Shown: positions 10,410 to 22,768, counted from the first letter of the stretch. The stretch: DNA of 64,000 bases from Ampelocalamus luodianensis (GCA_036346255.1 CM070620.1:54980522-55044521), one strand, 5' to 3'. The notes: generated by a model from the sequence alone, not told the origin. Translations and numbers: made by a program.

Positions 10410-10887
10410 TGTTGTGGTAACTGTTGGGGTACGGGTCCGAAGACCGAAAGTAGGGCGCTCGCCCTCATTTAACCGCCGGTAGGGCTCTTCCCTATCGAGG
10501 TAGCGAGGCTCCGAGGCCTGATTAGCTAGGGAGGCGAGAGATCGCCCTCCAAGCTCGGCCGAGACTCTTCCCGACGAACAAGGAGGCTCTGATCTTTAGC
10601 CAACCGGTTATAGACTAACTTTGTTTATTTCTTTGCTTGATTGATAATGGATACATACTATCCCTTTTATAGGGACGACCTGACTTAATCTCTAAGAAAT
10701 AATCTATAAAGAAACTTATCTCTAACAATCCAATCTAATAATAACTTGCCTAACTAATAGATACTACCAAACACGTAACAAATAGATTCCTAAATAGCAA
10801 ACCTGCCTAATACCCGTGCTGCTACAGCAGACGTGATGCTACAGTACACCCATGCTACAGTACTTTCACGGGTATTGTACCATAACA
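10410..10887 (-). repeat. LTR of the minimal gypsy element (5' LTR by orientation)
   Basis: 478 bp partner of 9683-10160, adjoining the primer-binding site. The identical length of the two LTRs and the perfect target duplication argue for one clean insertion. Confidence 0.9.
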
Positions 10888-11286
10888 GACGTCCATAAAC
10901 CGTTCTCGCAAGTAGTCAACTTAGTGTTTTTTTTTTTGTGAGGGAATAATGCCAGTGTTTTGTCATTACTCGTATCAATTAGTGCATATTCTCAAGAGTT
11001 CGAAATTCATAAATTTATGTTCTTAACACTCAACAGTCCATCCACAATTGACAACAACAATAAGAGGATTGGCAGCTCATCCACATGGTCAAGGCAAAAT
11101 GTACATTGAGCCCGAGAAGCTCGGATCAATCAATTGTAGCAAGTAGCAACACAGGGAAAAGAATAAACAAACATTATATGTCACACTTAGAATCACGTTT
11201 TGCTGATAGATGAAAACACCAGCTCACTCTCGATCAAACTCAAGACTCTTATGGGGACACAGCACTTTTCTCTTTGTTCTTTGTGT
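10888..11286. other. probable 3' flank/UTR of the Sec14-nodulin gene
   Basis: AT-rich sequence directly downstream (minus strand) of the gene's stop codon. It probably includes the 3' UTR. No polyadenylation site was assigned with confidence, and no other gene is seen. Confidence 0.4.
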
Positions 11287-14200
11287 TTACCAACGAAACA
11301 AGCGCTGCAAGCACACAATTTCAAATGACAGTATTAATTTTAAGGAATGAAAGAATGGAACAGGTAATGGAGAACCTATTTTTTAGCACATGGAATCAAT
11401 ATTGATTTATAGTTGTAAAAGTATTTGGTAGATTAATTGATTAATACTAATTGTTTTAGTGAGAGTGACATATATTTTTAGTAGAAAGATTGATCACACT
11501 TGTAAAGTACTCCTTCAGCTAGTAAGGATCGGAACTCAAAACTACAATAAAAAGATGTATATTTTTTTTTTCTTGGTTACCTTGCTTTTCTTCTTCTTTT
11601 TCTTTTCAATGTATGCAATGATCTCCCTTGCCGCTCAAGAGTCTCCTGCAAGATCTGCAAAACTCAAATCAAAGCAAGTTTTAGGACTGCTTGGTTTAAA
11701 ACTATGCAGAGCAGCATATACTTCGAAAGTGATTCAACTTTCAAGTCATTTAGTAATACAGAAAGGTCCTGAATTAACATGACAACACAGGAACCTTGGT
11801 ATTGTGTAGTAAATAATAGCTTTCCAGCAAAGTGCAAAATAAGTAACCTTCTTGGTCGCTGCAAGCTCCTCTTCCAATGCACTGACACGGCTGACAGCAG
11901 CCTTCAGCATCTCTTCCTTAACCACGGGCATTTCTGCAGGCCTTGCAAGGAGTGCAATGACCTTCTCCTCAAGATCAGCGAGGCGCTTTGCAGAGGCAGC
12001 ATATTCAGCCGCCGACACAGCTTCCGGTGATATCTTGGATAGCTGCGGCGAGTGGCTTTTCGATGTACTTTGGGCGCCAGGGGTAGGTGGTCTAGCACCG
12101 CCTATGGCAGCACCAAGTACCTTCCTGGGCATGTTACGGCTCACACGGAGCATCGTTGCAATGCTCATCACAAGAGCCATGATGCCACCAAAGAGTGGGG
12201 GATTGGATCCATTAGAGGCATTTACAACAGCTGATGAAGAACAATATTTTGGTCAGACAGTCAGTGGAAGGAAAGTGGGAGTAACAATGTTTCGTCAGAA
12301 GTTTGTCAAGATATAGGAGTGGTATTAACCTTTGGTGATTGCGAGCTTCTCATCTGGTATTCCCTTGCTCTGGCAGATGGCGTCTATGGCCTTCTCAACC
12401 ATTGGAACATCACAAGAATAGGGTGACCCTGGGGTCTGAAATAAAATTGCAAACATATATAAGTGAGATATATGTATATGCAATTATGCATGATAAGAGT
12501 TAGGATTTATTTGAGGTTTAAGATTAGGATTATTTTAGGCTTAAGCCTTTGCTAGAACTAAATTATTGTTTGTGAATATGATTAAATTGAGAAAAATGGA
12601 ATAGTAGTCAAATCATTCTCTTGAATCCGTCCTTCTGAGAGATGGAACTACCCTTGCACTTGTGATGTATGCCTTCTTATTGTCAACTAGCAAACCCACC
12701 TAAGTTTGGATGTTGAGAATCAAAATTATTCTACCTCTAGTTTTGTTCACAAGAGAAGTGAAACTTAATTATCTGTATGGTTTGACACTAACTACAAACT
12801 TGTTTAGTCTCAATTAATATATATATATATGACTTACAGGAAACAACGTAGGAAGAAGTTCCTCGCGAACAGGTGACAATTGAGGATGTTCGATTCGGCC
12901 ACGGGAGATCTTTCGTGACAGAGTGCGCCGTTCGTCTCCTACTAAATGCACTTCCCCGTTGAAAGAGTCTTGCTTCTTCATTTTAGAAAAGTGAAAGCCC
13001 AGATGGCTAAGTACTAGTTTCCAATGCATTGGCAAATATGTTAATATGAATATGTGATTTTGAAAAAGTGATCTTGTTTTCGATACCTTAGAGTATATGG
13101 TGTCATCTTCACAAATCATTTTCTCCTCAGCCTCAAAAGAGTTCAAATTGAGCTTTCCACACCTCCCGGAGCCACTTTGAACCATCTTCGCATCAAAGTA
13201 GCGTACAAAACACTGAGTTAGTATCTTGTCCTTTGTAATTTGATGATCTATTAAAGAATAATAGGGTGAGATTGGAATATCAGATTGGAGTACACACCTT
13301 CATGACTTCAGGATCCTTCCAGGGGCCCTTGTCGGCCTTCATGCAACCACCTTCGCATTGGCAAGTTCCACCAAAGAACTCTGGCAACTCACTGAACAAC
13401 ACAGATGAATATAATTAAATTGTCAAATATTGTTTCAGGAGTAACTTAGGAGTTTAATCAAGTTGATAAATGATAGATACCAATTACAGAATCGGTTTCG
13501 TACCTGGCATCGATCACCTCAAGAAGCTTGCTCTGGTACTTGTTACCCAACACCTAACGAAAAATGCACAGTTCATGAAACAATCCTCTAACTGGACACT
13601 GGATGAGTATAATTATAGCTATAGGGGAAAAAATATAGGAAGAAGGAAACTTACATGAATCTTTGCCGTGGTCTTCGGGTCAAGGAAGCTCTTCACTGTG
13701 CTCCAGAGGATCCGGAATCCTTGGCCTGCATTAATGATGAACATCCGGCACAGTGTCTGGGACAATAATTATATAACCGACACAGTAAGAAATTTTTTTA
13801 CAAAACTCAGCTCAAAGTTTCTGCAAAAGTATGATGAATTGTATATCAAAGGGATTACCTCTGGGTAGTTATCACCATCAATCTTCTGAAGCTGACCGAT
13901 GAGGTCCCTTGCAGCTTTGCTAAATTGTTTCATCCTGAAAATATTATTTGCCTTAGGTCAGCCATGGTAAAACTGCAACCATTGAATGAATTGTCCACCT
14001 GTGTAGATACATACCACTCCCTGCACATCAAGAATGGTTGTGCTCTGATCAATGTGGCGCTTGGCAGCGACTGAGCAAGCTGGGAACTTAACAGCAAAGT
14101 TCTTCTCAAACTCCTTGACATGGTTCTTGACAAAGCGATCCATTGTGGTGACCTGCATTAGCCTATTGACATCGATCTGTCCGAGCCGTTCAATGTAGAC

Positions 14201-15139
14201 AGGCCTGCCTTCCTTATCCACCCCATGGTAACCTTGAGGGTAGCATTCTGCCACCTTGTCAACTTCTTCAAATTCGAAATCCTATGATGAGATTAGAAGA
14301 AAAATGTGACAACAGTCCATGAACTAAATAGTGACTATCAATTAGAAAAAGGATTAATCAAAACAAAGTATAATATTACGAACCCTATTGAAGATGTAAT
14401 TACCTCAAGGATGGTATCTGCACCAAACTCCTTTCTCCACTGCAGCATATCAGCCCACATTTGCTTTGCTTTCTCAACATCAAATTTTCTTGCCTTCAAA
14501 AACCTGTATCATCACAACTTTCAGTGATACTGCTCCACATAAAAATACAATCATACAGCATGATGTGCCATTATCAGATTATACACCTCAGCATCATGTG
14601 GTAGTCATCATGCTGCGACGGTAGCAGCTCTTCAAGTACAAGAAGCTGGCGGAAGGCATCTACGGCCTGCACCTCCTCGGGGTCACGCTTATCCTCAATT
14701 GAGATGGACATGACCTTGCTGCTCCTCCTCCCCTTTTTCATGGAATGCCTCAACTTTTGCGAGGCGCTCATCGCCTTCTTCTTCAGTGACACGATCCTGG
14801 CTTTCCTTTCATCCTCAGAGTATTCCGCATTGGATTTCCTCTTCTCTTCATAGTGACCATCTAACGCTGCTGACATCATTTGAACATTAGTTAATTCTGC
14901 ATAGTTTCATAGACTAAATTCGATTTTGAACAATCATGTTAGCTTTTCCTTCATTGTGAAGATGGCTGTATGTATATGTTGAGATAGAAGAGAATATCAG
15001 AAGTTCTTCCTCTAAGAAAAGAGAAAGTATTGTGGCATAATATTCCACTTTAATGAACAAGAAAATGGTTATGACAATGATGTGCATTCTTACCAGAGCT
15101 TAGACGGACCTCGAGAGGTCCTGACAGGACTTCTGCCAT
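11287..15139 (-). CDS. SFH: Sec14-nodulin phosphatidylinositol/phosphatidylcholine transfer protein (SFH family), 14 coding exons
   Basis: Exons (minus): 15139-15094, 14869-14587, 14503-14404, 14281-14015, 13934-13859, 13756-13655, 13553-13504, 13391-13298, 13185-13087, 12975-12838, 12435-12330, 12230-11848, 11654-11581, 11304-11287, all with GT donors and AG acceptors; stop TAA at 11289-11287. The product would be about 612 residues, normal for the family. In order: basic Ser/Lys-rich N-terminus, CRAL-TRIO N-terminal helix segment (exons 2-3, HDDYHMMLR), Sec14 lipid-binding domain (exons 4-8, about residues 144-340, with GRPVYIERLGQID and DPKTTAKIHVLG), a linker with SRKISRG, then a nodulin-type region with membrane-like and coiled-coil parts (exon 12) and a Lys-rich tail ending RLFRW. 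Family members exchange PI/PC at membranes and support phosphoinositide signalling in polar growth. Odd: exon 5 is two bases short of frame and exon 13 one base short. The subfamily member is not determined. Confidence 0.92.
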
Positions 15140-15166
15140 GATTGGTATGCCCTATCTGGACCTGAT
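15140..15166 (-). promoter_or_regulatory. 5' UTR segment and leader-intron acceptor of the Sec14-nodulin gene
   Basis: On the minus strand the 22 bases before the ATG (15161-15140) are preceded by a TTTGATCAG acceptor-like site, so the leader is probably spliced and the promoter lies further upstream. This rests on splice-site appearance only. Confidence 0.4.
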
Positions 15167-16710
15167 CAAAGATAGGAGGATAACTTTGATAAAATATTTG
15201 TGCGCAACATTACTTGGTAAGGTCAAAGGCTGTTGCTATGCACAATAAGAAATAAAGAACAATTTTCGCAACATTTCAACAGCCTGAAGGCATACATTCC
15301 CTCTTTATAATTTGATTAGCCTGTGTTCCTATTGCTCTTATACATAAATGCCATGGTAAATCCATCACGAATGCCCAAAAGTCAGACTTCTTACTTGCAG
15401 ATGGAGAAACTATTGGGTACCAGAGGCATTAAACAGGAGAATTTTTACGATACATTCTACCGGTAGTAAGGGATGATAATAGAAATCAGATTTGACCATC
15501 GATTTCTTAAAAGCATTATAGATTTTTTGCTCTAAATTTATTTGTTGATCTAACCCTTAATTCTCAAGGGGCCTTTGCAAAGCTAACCACCCTAAACCTA
15601 ATTCAAGAAACCAAATTAATCGGGCGTCGACGCCCGGTGTGGAGACTATCGGTCTGCCAAGACTTCGACACCATGCAGCCGCTCGGCAACCGCCGCCGCC
15701 ATCACCCGAACGGGGCCATACAAAGACTCGTTGATTGCTATGAATTAATGAGCACAATGCTGCACGAATCACATACTGCAAATAATTTACAGATTAAGCA
15801 TTTGAAGGTAAATTTCACGTTAGAGATTTAACGAACCAATCAGCATGCAGGGCCATGAATAGAATAAAATACGATATGATTTATAGAGGTGACTAGTGTA
15901 GCTGTTAGGTTCACCAGCCAGAATGTGGAAAGTAGATCTTGAGTGTATGGTGCCACAAGCCATGGCGGCAGATGGTAGGGAGAGATGGGTCGTGCCGGTT
16001 CTGATCTTGGGAGAATCATGAGTAGTTAGTATTTTGCCCCTTAATCTGTCGTACTTTGTAATACTAGGTAGGGAGTATAAACAGATCTAATACATAGGGT
16101 CAAAAAGATTGGACGGTTGAGAAACGTTTGGGGTACTGTAAAAGAGCTCTTAAACGGGTGTTTCTGTGGCTACTATTCTATATTGTTACAAGAACATTGA
16201 AGACAACTAATAAGGATCAGACACCAGCTCAATCAGAACCAATCGCGCCTAAATTTTTTTTTACCAAGAATCCCCAAAAAATTAGAAAGCATGAAGAAAG
16301 TGTATTAATTCACCACCTGACCCGAAATTTGCAATAACTTGAAGGCAAATGATCATGAATAATCAGAACATAATTAGCCTCGCTTAGCCTGAATTATTTG
16401 AGGCAGTGTAAGACAAAGTGGTCAGAAACACAAAAGATAAACGCAGATGAAACCACAAGATAAACGCAGATGAAACCACAAGGAACTATGAACAAATCCT
16501 AGTTCCTAAAAGATCATCTCGTCCCTTCTTGCAACGCTCAAGCTCCCCTTCGCCACGGTTCTTAGTTAGAATTTATCATTATCGCCGCCCTTCAAGACCA
16601 AGCTAGCCAATGATCCTAAGAGACCACCAAGCGGCAGGCATGATCCAAATTAAGATCACACGAATGTAATGTGAGGACTCGAACAGTCGAACGGTACCCA
16701 AAAATAGAAA
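15167..16710. other. probable leader intron/upstream region, no gene
   Basis: No supportable coding region. A 22-bp unit with AAACGCAGATGAAACCACAAG is tandemly duplicated at about 16435-16482. The stretch would be leader intron if the first exon lies near 17400-17500. Confidence 0.4.
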
Positions 16711-16715
16711 AGAAT

Positions 16716-17060
16716 TAGGGAACGACTAAGCGTTGGACGTCCGATGCCGCTGGAATGCTGCCATCGGACGCCCTGACTGCCTTCCAAAGTCCAATCGCCA
16801 TTACACAAGCAGTTCGTAGCCGTCCGATCCACCTCCCACAGTGGCGCAACAACGACGAACTTGAACGGCGCAACAAAAATCTGGGAAGCGCATCAACAAA
16901 TTACTGTGCTTGCAACAAATTTAATACTGGGCTTGCAACATTTGAATAATAGTACTGTCGCAACAAATTCGATTTACCTGTTGCAACATGGTACGGAGAC
17001 TCTCTCCTAAATCAACGTGCTGCAACACACACTGGATGAGGATGGCGCATCGGCGCTGGC
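16716..17060. repeat. TTGCAAC-rich repeat, probable DNA-transposon remnant
   Basis: This stretch has many GCAACA/TTGCAAC words in both orientations and an inverted repeat CGTCCGATG/CATCGGACG at about 16738-16770 flanked by GGACGTCCGATG. The style resembles grass Mutator-like or CACTA end sequences, but I could not find paired terminal inverted repeats with a target duplication, so the class is a guess. Confidence 0.35.
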
Positions 17061-17407
17061 GAGGATGCGGCACCCGGTAATGGTAGAGGTCGGCTGGCGA
17101 CGGCGGCGGCGCTCGTGGAGGCCGCCGCGCCTATGTGGTGGGTGGGGGCGACACTCGCGGAGAGAAGCGATGGAGAGGGCGACACTCGCGGAGAGAAGCG
17201 AGGAGGCGACCCCATGGAGGGGGGCGGCGCTCGCGGAGGGCGCGCTGGACGGAGCTCACCGGAGGCAGGAGATGTCCGTGGCGAGAGAAGCGAGCGTTTG
17301 GGGGGAGAGAGAGAGAGAGAGAAGCAGGGCGTACGCTGTCTAGTGTTATCCAAAGAATCAAACAAAGAAAGAAACGATGATGATTTAGGAAGCGAAGAAC
17401 GCGTACC

Positions 17408-17500
17408 TCCGAGAGGAGCCGGCCTGGAGATGGGGAGGAGGAGGCGGGGTGGTGGGGGGAAATGGAGGGAGCGGCGGGGAGGGTTAAAAAATAGGCTCGA
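17408..17500 (-). promoter_or_regulatory. candidate non-coding first exon / promoter of the Sec14-nodulin gene
   Basis: On the minus strand this is a GC- and CT-rich stretch ending CTCTCGGAG followed by GTACGCG, a good splice donor, and a CT dinucleotide run lies just downstream at 17308-17325. TTTTTTAA lies upstream near 17490. This composition is common in grass 5' UTR exons. Joined to the acceptor at 15162 it would give a leader intron of about 2.2 kb. Transcript evidence is lacking. Confidence 0.35.
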
Positions 17501-17738
17501 GGGCGCGTATTCCTCGCGAGCAAACCATGAGAGGGCCGCACGACGTCCGGTTGGCAACTACGGATGTTGCTGTAGCAGGAGGACGGCAACCTTTCGCTGG
17601 TTTTGGTTTGGCCTCCGTTGTTCATTTTTGGTAGGGAAGGACTATACCTATTCAAACGGCGGGACAGTCTTCGGACCAAGCCTGCGAAAGCCCGATGATA
17701 AAACACTAAGACCGAGTCCGGAATGAGGCCTGGCTCCA

Positions 17739-18090
17739 ATGCATTCTATAGGCCCGAGCTCGGCCCGACACAAAAGGCTTAAGCCTGAAGCCCGATGGTA
17801 TATACAGGATTACAGATTGAGTGCAATGAACATTGCAAATAGAATGCATGCTAGAATTTTTTTTCGAAATAATCTTTTTTTATTTGAAATTATAGAAATA
17901 ATATCACTTTTTTTTATATAAATAACCTCACGTCATCGTACGGTTTAGCGATTTAGTATAGTCGCCAACCAGAGTGACAGATGTGTGAATCGGTAAATGA
18001 AACGGTGATTTCACCCTCCGATACGGCTTGGCGATATGACCCTAGTCGCCATACGGTTTGGCAACTATGTTTAACCTAGGCCCAAGTTGC
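17739..18090. other. host DNA left of element B, with CGGTTTGGCGA-type repeats
   Basis: Between about 17938 and 18075 a short motif (TACGGTTTAGCGA, TACGGCTTGGCGA, TACGGTTTGGCAA) recurs with GTCGCC words. The same host sequence appears to resume at 32570 after element B (CCGTATAGCGGC). No gene is seen. Confidence 0.45.
18086..18090. repeat. left target-site duplication of element B (GTTGC)
   Basis: GTTGC precedes the left LTR. The right flank reads TTGCC at 32570, i.e. the same word lacking its G. The match is imperfect. Confidence 0.5.
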
Positions 18091-21000
18091 TGTGAGGACC
18101 CCGGTTTATTCGCTTGTCTTGCTTAACCATCCACTTGGTCCTAACAAGACAAATCAAATGAACTAAGCCTCGAGATATGTATACTTCCAAAATGCAAGAT
18201 ACACACCCGCTACAAAATCATGCATCAATTCCATTCATACACATAGAGCCAAGCAAAAGCAACAAGCGAAAGACATAGATAATATAAAGAGAGTTATTAC
18301 AAAGAGAGGCCGACTGCCAAAATTCATAAAGATGAGAGATACACAGCTGAAGCAAAATGGCCATAAGATGGCGATGAACAAAAGCCAATCGGTGTGCCTT
18401 TACCCACAAGGCAACCAACCGGACCGCCAAGCTAATCGTCCCAAACAGCACAAGCAACACACTCTCAAAAGTGAGGCCCTTGGGGCTCACCTTCTTCCTC
18501 TGCAACAATTAATATTAAGCAAAGCGTATGAGTACAAAACTTGTTTTTGTACTGCAAGACTGACGTGTGAGATAACGAACTATAATTAACTACATGCAAG
18601 CTTTATTTAAGTGGATGAGGCTTTGGACTTATTTTCACAGATAAAGCAAGTTTTCATTTTCAATAAGGTAATAGATTCAAAGCAAGTTTGCAATTAACTT
18701 TTATTGTTCAAATAAAGAGAGACAATAATAACATAGATAGAGAACAACACCAACCTAGAAGTGACTAACCCTAGTCACCACAACAATAGCATGAAGTACC
18801 CTTCATACCACCTGTCAAGTTTCAGTTTTTTAAAAGGTTGTAGTCTAGTTCTTGCACGACCTTACCAAGCATGTCCATAACCTAGGGCGAGGCTATTCGA
18901 ATAGTTTTAACCTGCAGGGTGTACCAATGTACCCACACGATAGACCGCCTTTCCACCACCACGGTTAGCACACTTCCTTTGGTATGCAGGCATGGCTAAG
19001 TCTAACAAGACGCTTTCCAATGGACGATGCTAATTAAGAGCCATAACCCACGGAGAAGGACACATTAGACAGCCTAACCGGTCCGCTAATGCTCCTCCAA
19101 ACACCACACACAAGAACACACCCACCAACCAGCTCATAATTAACACCTCCCAAAGTACTTAGTCAAGAGAGGTTCCATATCCCCTCGTGTGTTAGCACGC
19201 AATAAGCGCTGGCTTAGTGACACAAGTAACTCGGTCCTTGGGGACTTAGGCACCATTCCACACACCCAACAGATCACATCAACATACCATTGTGCCCAAG
19301 TCAAGATATAGTTTTGTTTTCAGTTTTGATTTGTAAATCAATAAAACACAAGGGTTGGACATAATGGAGTAGTATAAGTAGTTGTGTGATCAAGATCACC
19401 GACTAAGTCGATGATCGCCCAATCTGACCGATAACTAGGCATGGCTAAGCAATATTCATTCGTAGTCTACTAAGTGATAAGAGTTCATCCATCGAACTCT
19501 AACCACAGAAATAACCTAGGCTCGTGTAGTAGAGGATAACCATTTACCTCAGATTATGCAACTAGAGGTCTAACTAATCAATTTAACAACAAAATAGCAA
19601 TGCATACATAGAAGTTAAACAAAATATTAGACTTTAAAAGTAATGGGATCAATGGGAAATGATCAAACTGCTTGCCTGCTTGTTGTTGCTCAACTTGTTG
19701 CGGAGGGTCGTTCTCGGGGTTACCGCAAATATCGAATCCTAAGCGAAAGAGCGAAAACAACCAATAAGACGAGCAACACTTAAACAAAAGAGCAAGCAAA
19801 AATTATCCAAATGCGACTGAAATTTATACACAAGGTAGAATACGGTTATACCTAGACATAGAAACTGGAAAAACCTAATTTGGATTTGTGGTGCAAAGAT
19901 ATTCCTAAAAACCTATTTTCTACCATAATTAGCACAGTAGCAAAAATATTTTCTAGAAAGGTTTTGAAGCTGAAATTTTTATGGTAGCTACCTACTGGTA
20001 TAGTGATAATCCATATAAATTTTCAGGTCATTTGAAGTTACAACGAATTAGTTATGATTTTTCTAAGTTCTAAAACTAGGACATCCTTTATATCAAGAGC
20101 AAAGACCACTAGCAAACTGGTCCTTCACTAAAGTTCATCCCTAAAGGAAATTACCAAAATTTAGTTCGCTCTATTTGGACTTACAGAGAACAAGTTATAG
20201 ATTTTCTAAGTTTTTATAGCATTTTGGAATATTTAAAAGGGGTGAAAAGGCTAAAATCGATTCACAACATTTCGGTTCTTAACAGGGCGGAAAACATTTC
20301 TAGATTAATCTCTAGCCTAAAAGAAAATTAACACTACTAAAATCACCCAAAAGGACCTATAATGAAAAAGATATGAATTTCTAAAGTTTTAACAACATTT
20401 TCGGTGGAAAGATAAAGCTACCGAGGAAATTATATCCTTAACCGAAAGAAAAGACGTGGTTGATTATGGACCGTCGAACTCGGATCGAACGGCTCACGCG
20501 CATCGCGCAGCAGCACAAAGACACCCGCCGCACAAAGACTCCACGGAGGCTCACCGTTGGATCAAGATCCAACAGCCCGATCGAGATGGCAATCGATCGA
20601 AGCGGATGCCCGCCATCCCGGCCGTCGATCAGCGATGAAGGTGGGATTGAGGAGCCGGACGATCCAATTGCTCCCACGATCCCGCCATAGATCCAAGATC
20701 GAGCGGAGGTTGCTTGAGCCGTTCTGATTTGAACAGGGACTCACGACAATAGGGGCCACCGTCGGTGGCGCTAAGTCACATGCCGGGTTTAAACACACGC
20801 GCACAGGGTGGGTTTGAAGATGGCGGGCCCACAGGTCAGTGACCGAGGAGGTGGGTTTAGGACAGCTAATGATTACTAACCCATGATTAACAATGATTAG
20901 CATTAATGAACGTCATTACTGTGTCCGAACGATATTACGGCACTGCCGTTTTCGTCCGACAACGAACCGAGGGTGTTCCCCGGCTTGTCGCCGGCAACCC

Positions 21001-22768
21001 AAGGCACGGCGGCGGAAACTAGGTGCCAAAATGGAACCGCAATAGCATAACGCACACACCGGGACCATCCACACCGTCGGTGGTGTCCCAGAACGGCGGC
21101 TAGCCGACGATGAGCGGCGGCGACCAAAACGGCGAAATGCATAATGACCAAAGCTCCGCAATAAACCATTCAATGGTGCCCAAGCTTATAGAGGCTACTA
21201 GAAGGGTACCGAGCAATCGGTGGAGCTCGGAGGTGGTCGAGGCGGTTCCGGCGACGAAGAACGGCGTCGGCACCGAAGAAGAAGAAGTGAAGATGACGAC
21301 CTGAGCAACCAGGGTGAGACCGGGTCATCACTACAGCTCCACAATAGCTCATATATGCTTCCTGAGCAAGGAATTAGGAAATGAAGCTTCTTACCGGCGG
21401 TGAGGAAGAAGGGGGTGCTCACGGCCGAAAAGAGGAAATCCCAAAATTGAGCTGCTCCTGTGAAAAGCAACTACAATTAAGTTAGGGGTTTTGCTCCAAG
21501 AAGTGAGGGACACAAACCGAAGCAAAAGAAGGGAAGAAAAGCCACTGGAGCACGGGTTGCACCGAGGAGCTCCCAGCTCAACAATGGCGGCCGAAAGGGT
21601 TCTGGAGATTTGGGCTCAAGCAAGCAGAGAGAGTGCAAGCCGGAGCTCAAGGGGGTTTAAAGAAAGCTACCAAGGTCTTGAGGGCTTAAGTAGCCGAGGA
21701 CGAAGGAGTAGCAAGCACATGCCCATGGGTGGACTTGGTCCACAAGAATAAGTCTGTCGCTTGGAGCGACGGAGGCGGTAAGAGACGACTTTGGGAGGAG
21801 GAGCGGTGTGCATTTAATGCATGGCAAAGATTTAGCCGCTTAAAGGGCTCAAGGAGGTGACAAGTCACCTCCTCTCTCGCCATGGCGCATGAGCACGCAC
21901 GCCGCGCGGAAGGAGGAAGATGACCAATGACACAGGTGGCCCCACCGTCGATGACACAAAGTGGTTTGAGTCCAAAGTGTTTTAGTGGGTTGAGCCCAAC
22001 CTCATTAGATGCTGGCCGCCGGATGAGATTTGAACGGCCACGATGCGATCGCTATTCATAAAGACTGAAGTGAACCGGTACGATCCCGCAACGGTTGGAT
22101 CAGAATCCAACGGCTGAGAATCAGATGGCAACCGGAGTTGTCCGAATGCTTACACGAATGGGAGCCGTCCGATTGAGATCCAACGGCTGACAGCGTACGC
22201 GGAGCAACTCGCGCGCGGCGCGTTAGTTGGCTCGCCGAGTCCGAAGACTCGAGCCCGAGCCTGACTCGAGTCCAATGAACAGTGCAAACCAGTTAGGGTT
22301 TGATTTTTAAACCTGAAACTTTGGGGATTTAATTGAGGCATCAAATCAACTCCAAATTTTATGAAATTTTAACTGGAGCTTGCTGACAATGGGATCAACC
22401 TTCCATAAAATTTCCAGAGATTTTGGAGCACTTTAATTTTCTCAAGAAATTCCAGAAGGTGATTTCAGAGGTTTGACCAAGGTTTGACTTGCCTCTAAAA
22501 TATTTCAATTAATTTCCAAAAATTATGAAATAATTCAGAGGTGTTACCAAGCAACCCTAGAACCAAGAAAAATTATTTCCAAGGGTTTGAAACCAGATTT
22601 CACCAAGGAGGTTGTTGGCTTGATAAATGAGGCTTTTGATTTTGAATTTCCCAAAATTCCTTTACACGAATTTCAGAAAAGTTTCAAGAGTAAAAGGATG
22701 AAGGAAAAGTTTTAATTTACCCTCAATTTCTTACATTTGAAACACAAGCCAAAATTTGGGATGTTACA
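18091..22768 (-). mobile_element. 3' LTR of element B, 4678 bp
   Basis: On the plus strand it starts TGTGAGGACC and ends GATGTTACA. It is nearly collinear with 27891-32569; differences are mostly one- or two-base gains or losses of G or C. It contains the palindromic cassette at 18893-18904, several ACGG..GATC motifs at 20470-20600 and 22080-22200, and many chance open frames. Confidence 0.93.
18893..18904. repeat. palindrome CTATTCGAATAG, conserved in seven long-LTR copies
   Basis: The perfect 12-bp palindrome occurs here and at 28703-28714, 37660-37671, 40742-40753, 46789-46800, 52271-52282 and 56104-56115. In each case CCTGCAGG-like and GTACCAATGTAC-like words stand on one side and a CCATAACCTAGG-like or related word on the other. 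Its retention in LTRs that have otherwise diverged suggests a function in the LTR, possibly protein binding or an RNA stem. Confidence 0.85.

Larger units (their letters stand above)
9683..10887 (-). mobile_element. minimal non-autonomous gypsy-derived LTR element with TSD GACGT
   Basis: Two direct repeats of 478 bp (9683-10160 and 10410-10887) flank only 249 bp. The 5-bp target duplication GACGT is present on both sides (9678-9682 and 10888-10892). The element is on the minus strand: next to the right LTR the minus strand reads TTTGGTATCGTAGCC, a tRNA-Met-type primer site, and next to the left LTR it reads GAGGGGTGTAA, a polypurine tract. The internal part keeps a short gag-like start (ATG GCT TCC) and the last codons of a pol-like frame rich in Leu-Glu-Asp-Glu-Leu. 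It is a deletion derivative in the size range of SMART/TRIM elements, though its LTRs are longer than usual for TRIMs. Confidence 0.9.

Noticed and set aside
11577..11579. TAA at 11579-11577 as the stop of the Sec14-nodulin gene
   Set aside because: It overlaps a good GT donor (AAG/GTAACC), and a short final exon ending in RLFRW and TAA fits downstream at 11304-11287. Reading through would require accepting the frameshifted tail.
17012..17739. Overlapping open frames of up to about 200 codons on both strands
   Set aside because: GC-rich, low-complexity composition keeps stops rare in all frames. The translations are Arg/Pro/Ser-rich with no domain, and the block reads better as a UTR/promoter.
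20438..21470. Open frames on both strands in the element B LTR, repeated at 30267-31238
   Set aside because: They recur only because the LTR is repeated. Frames shift between the two copies and no domain is visible.
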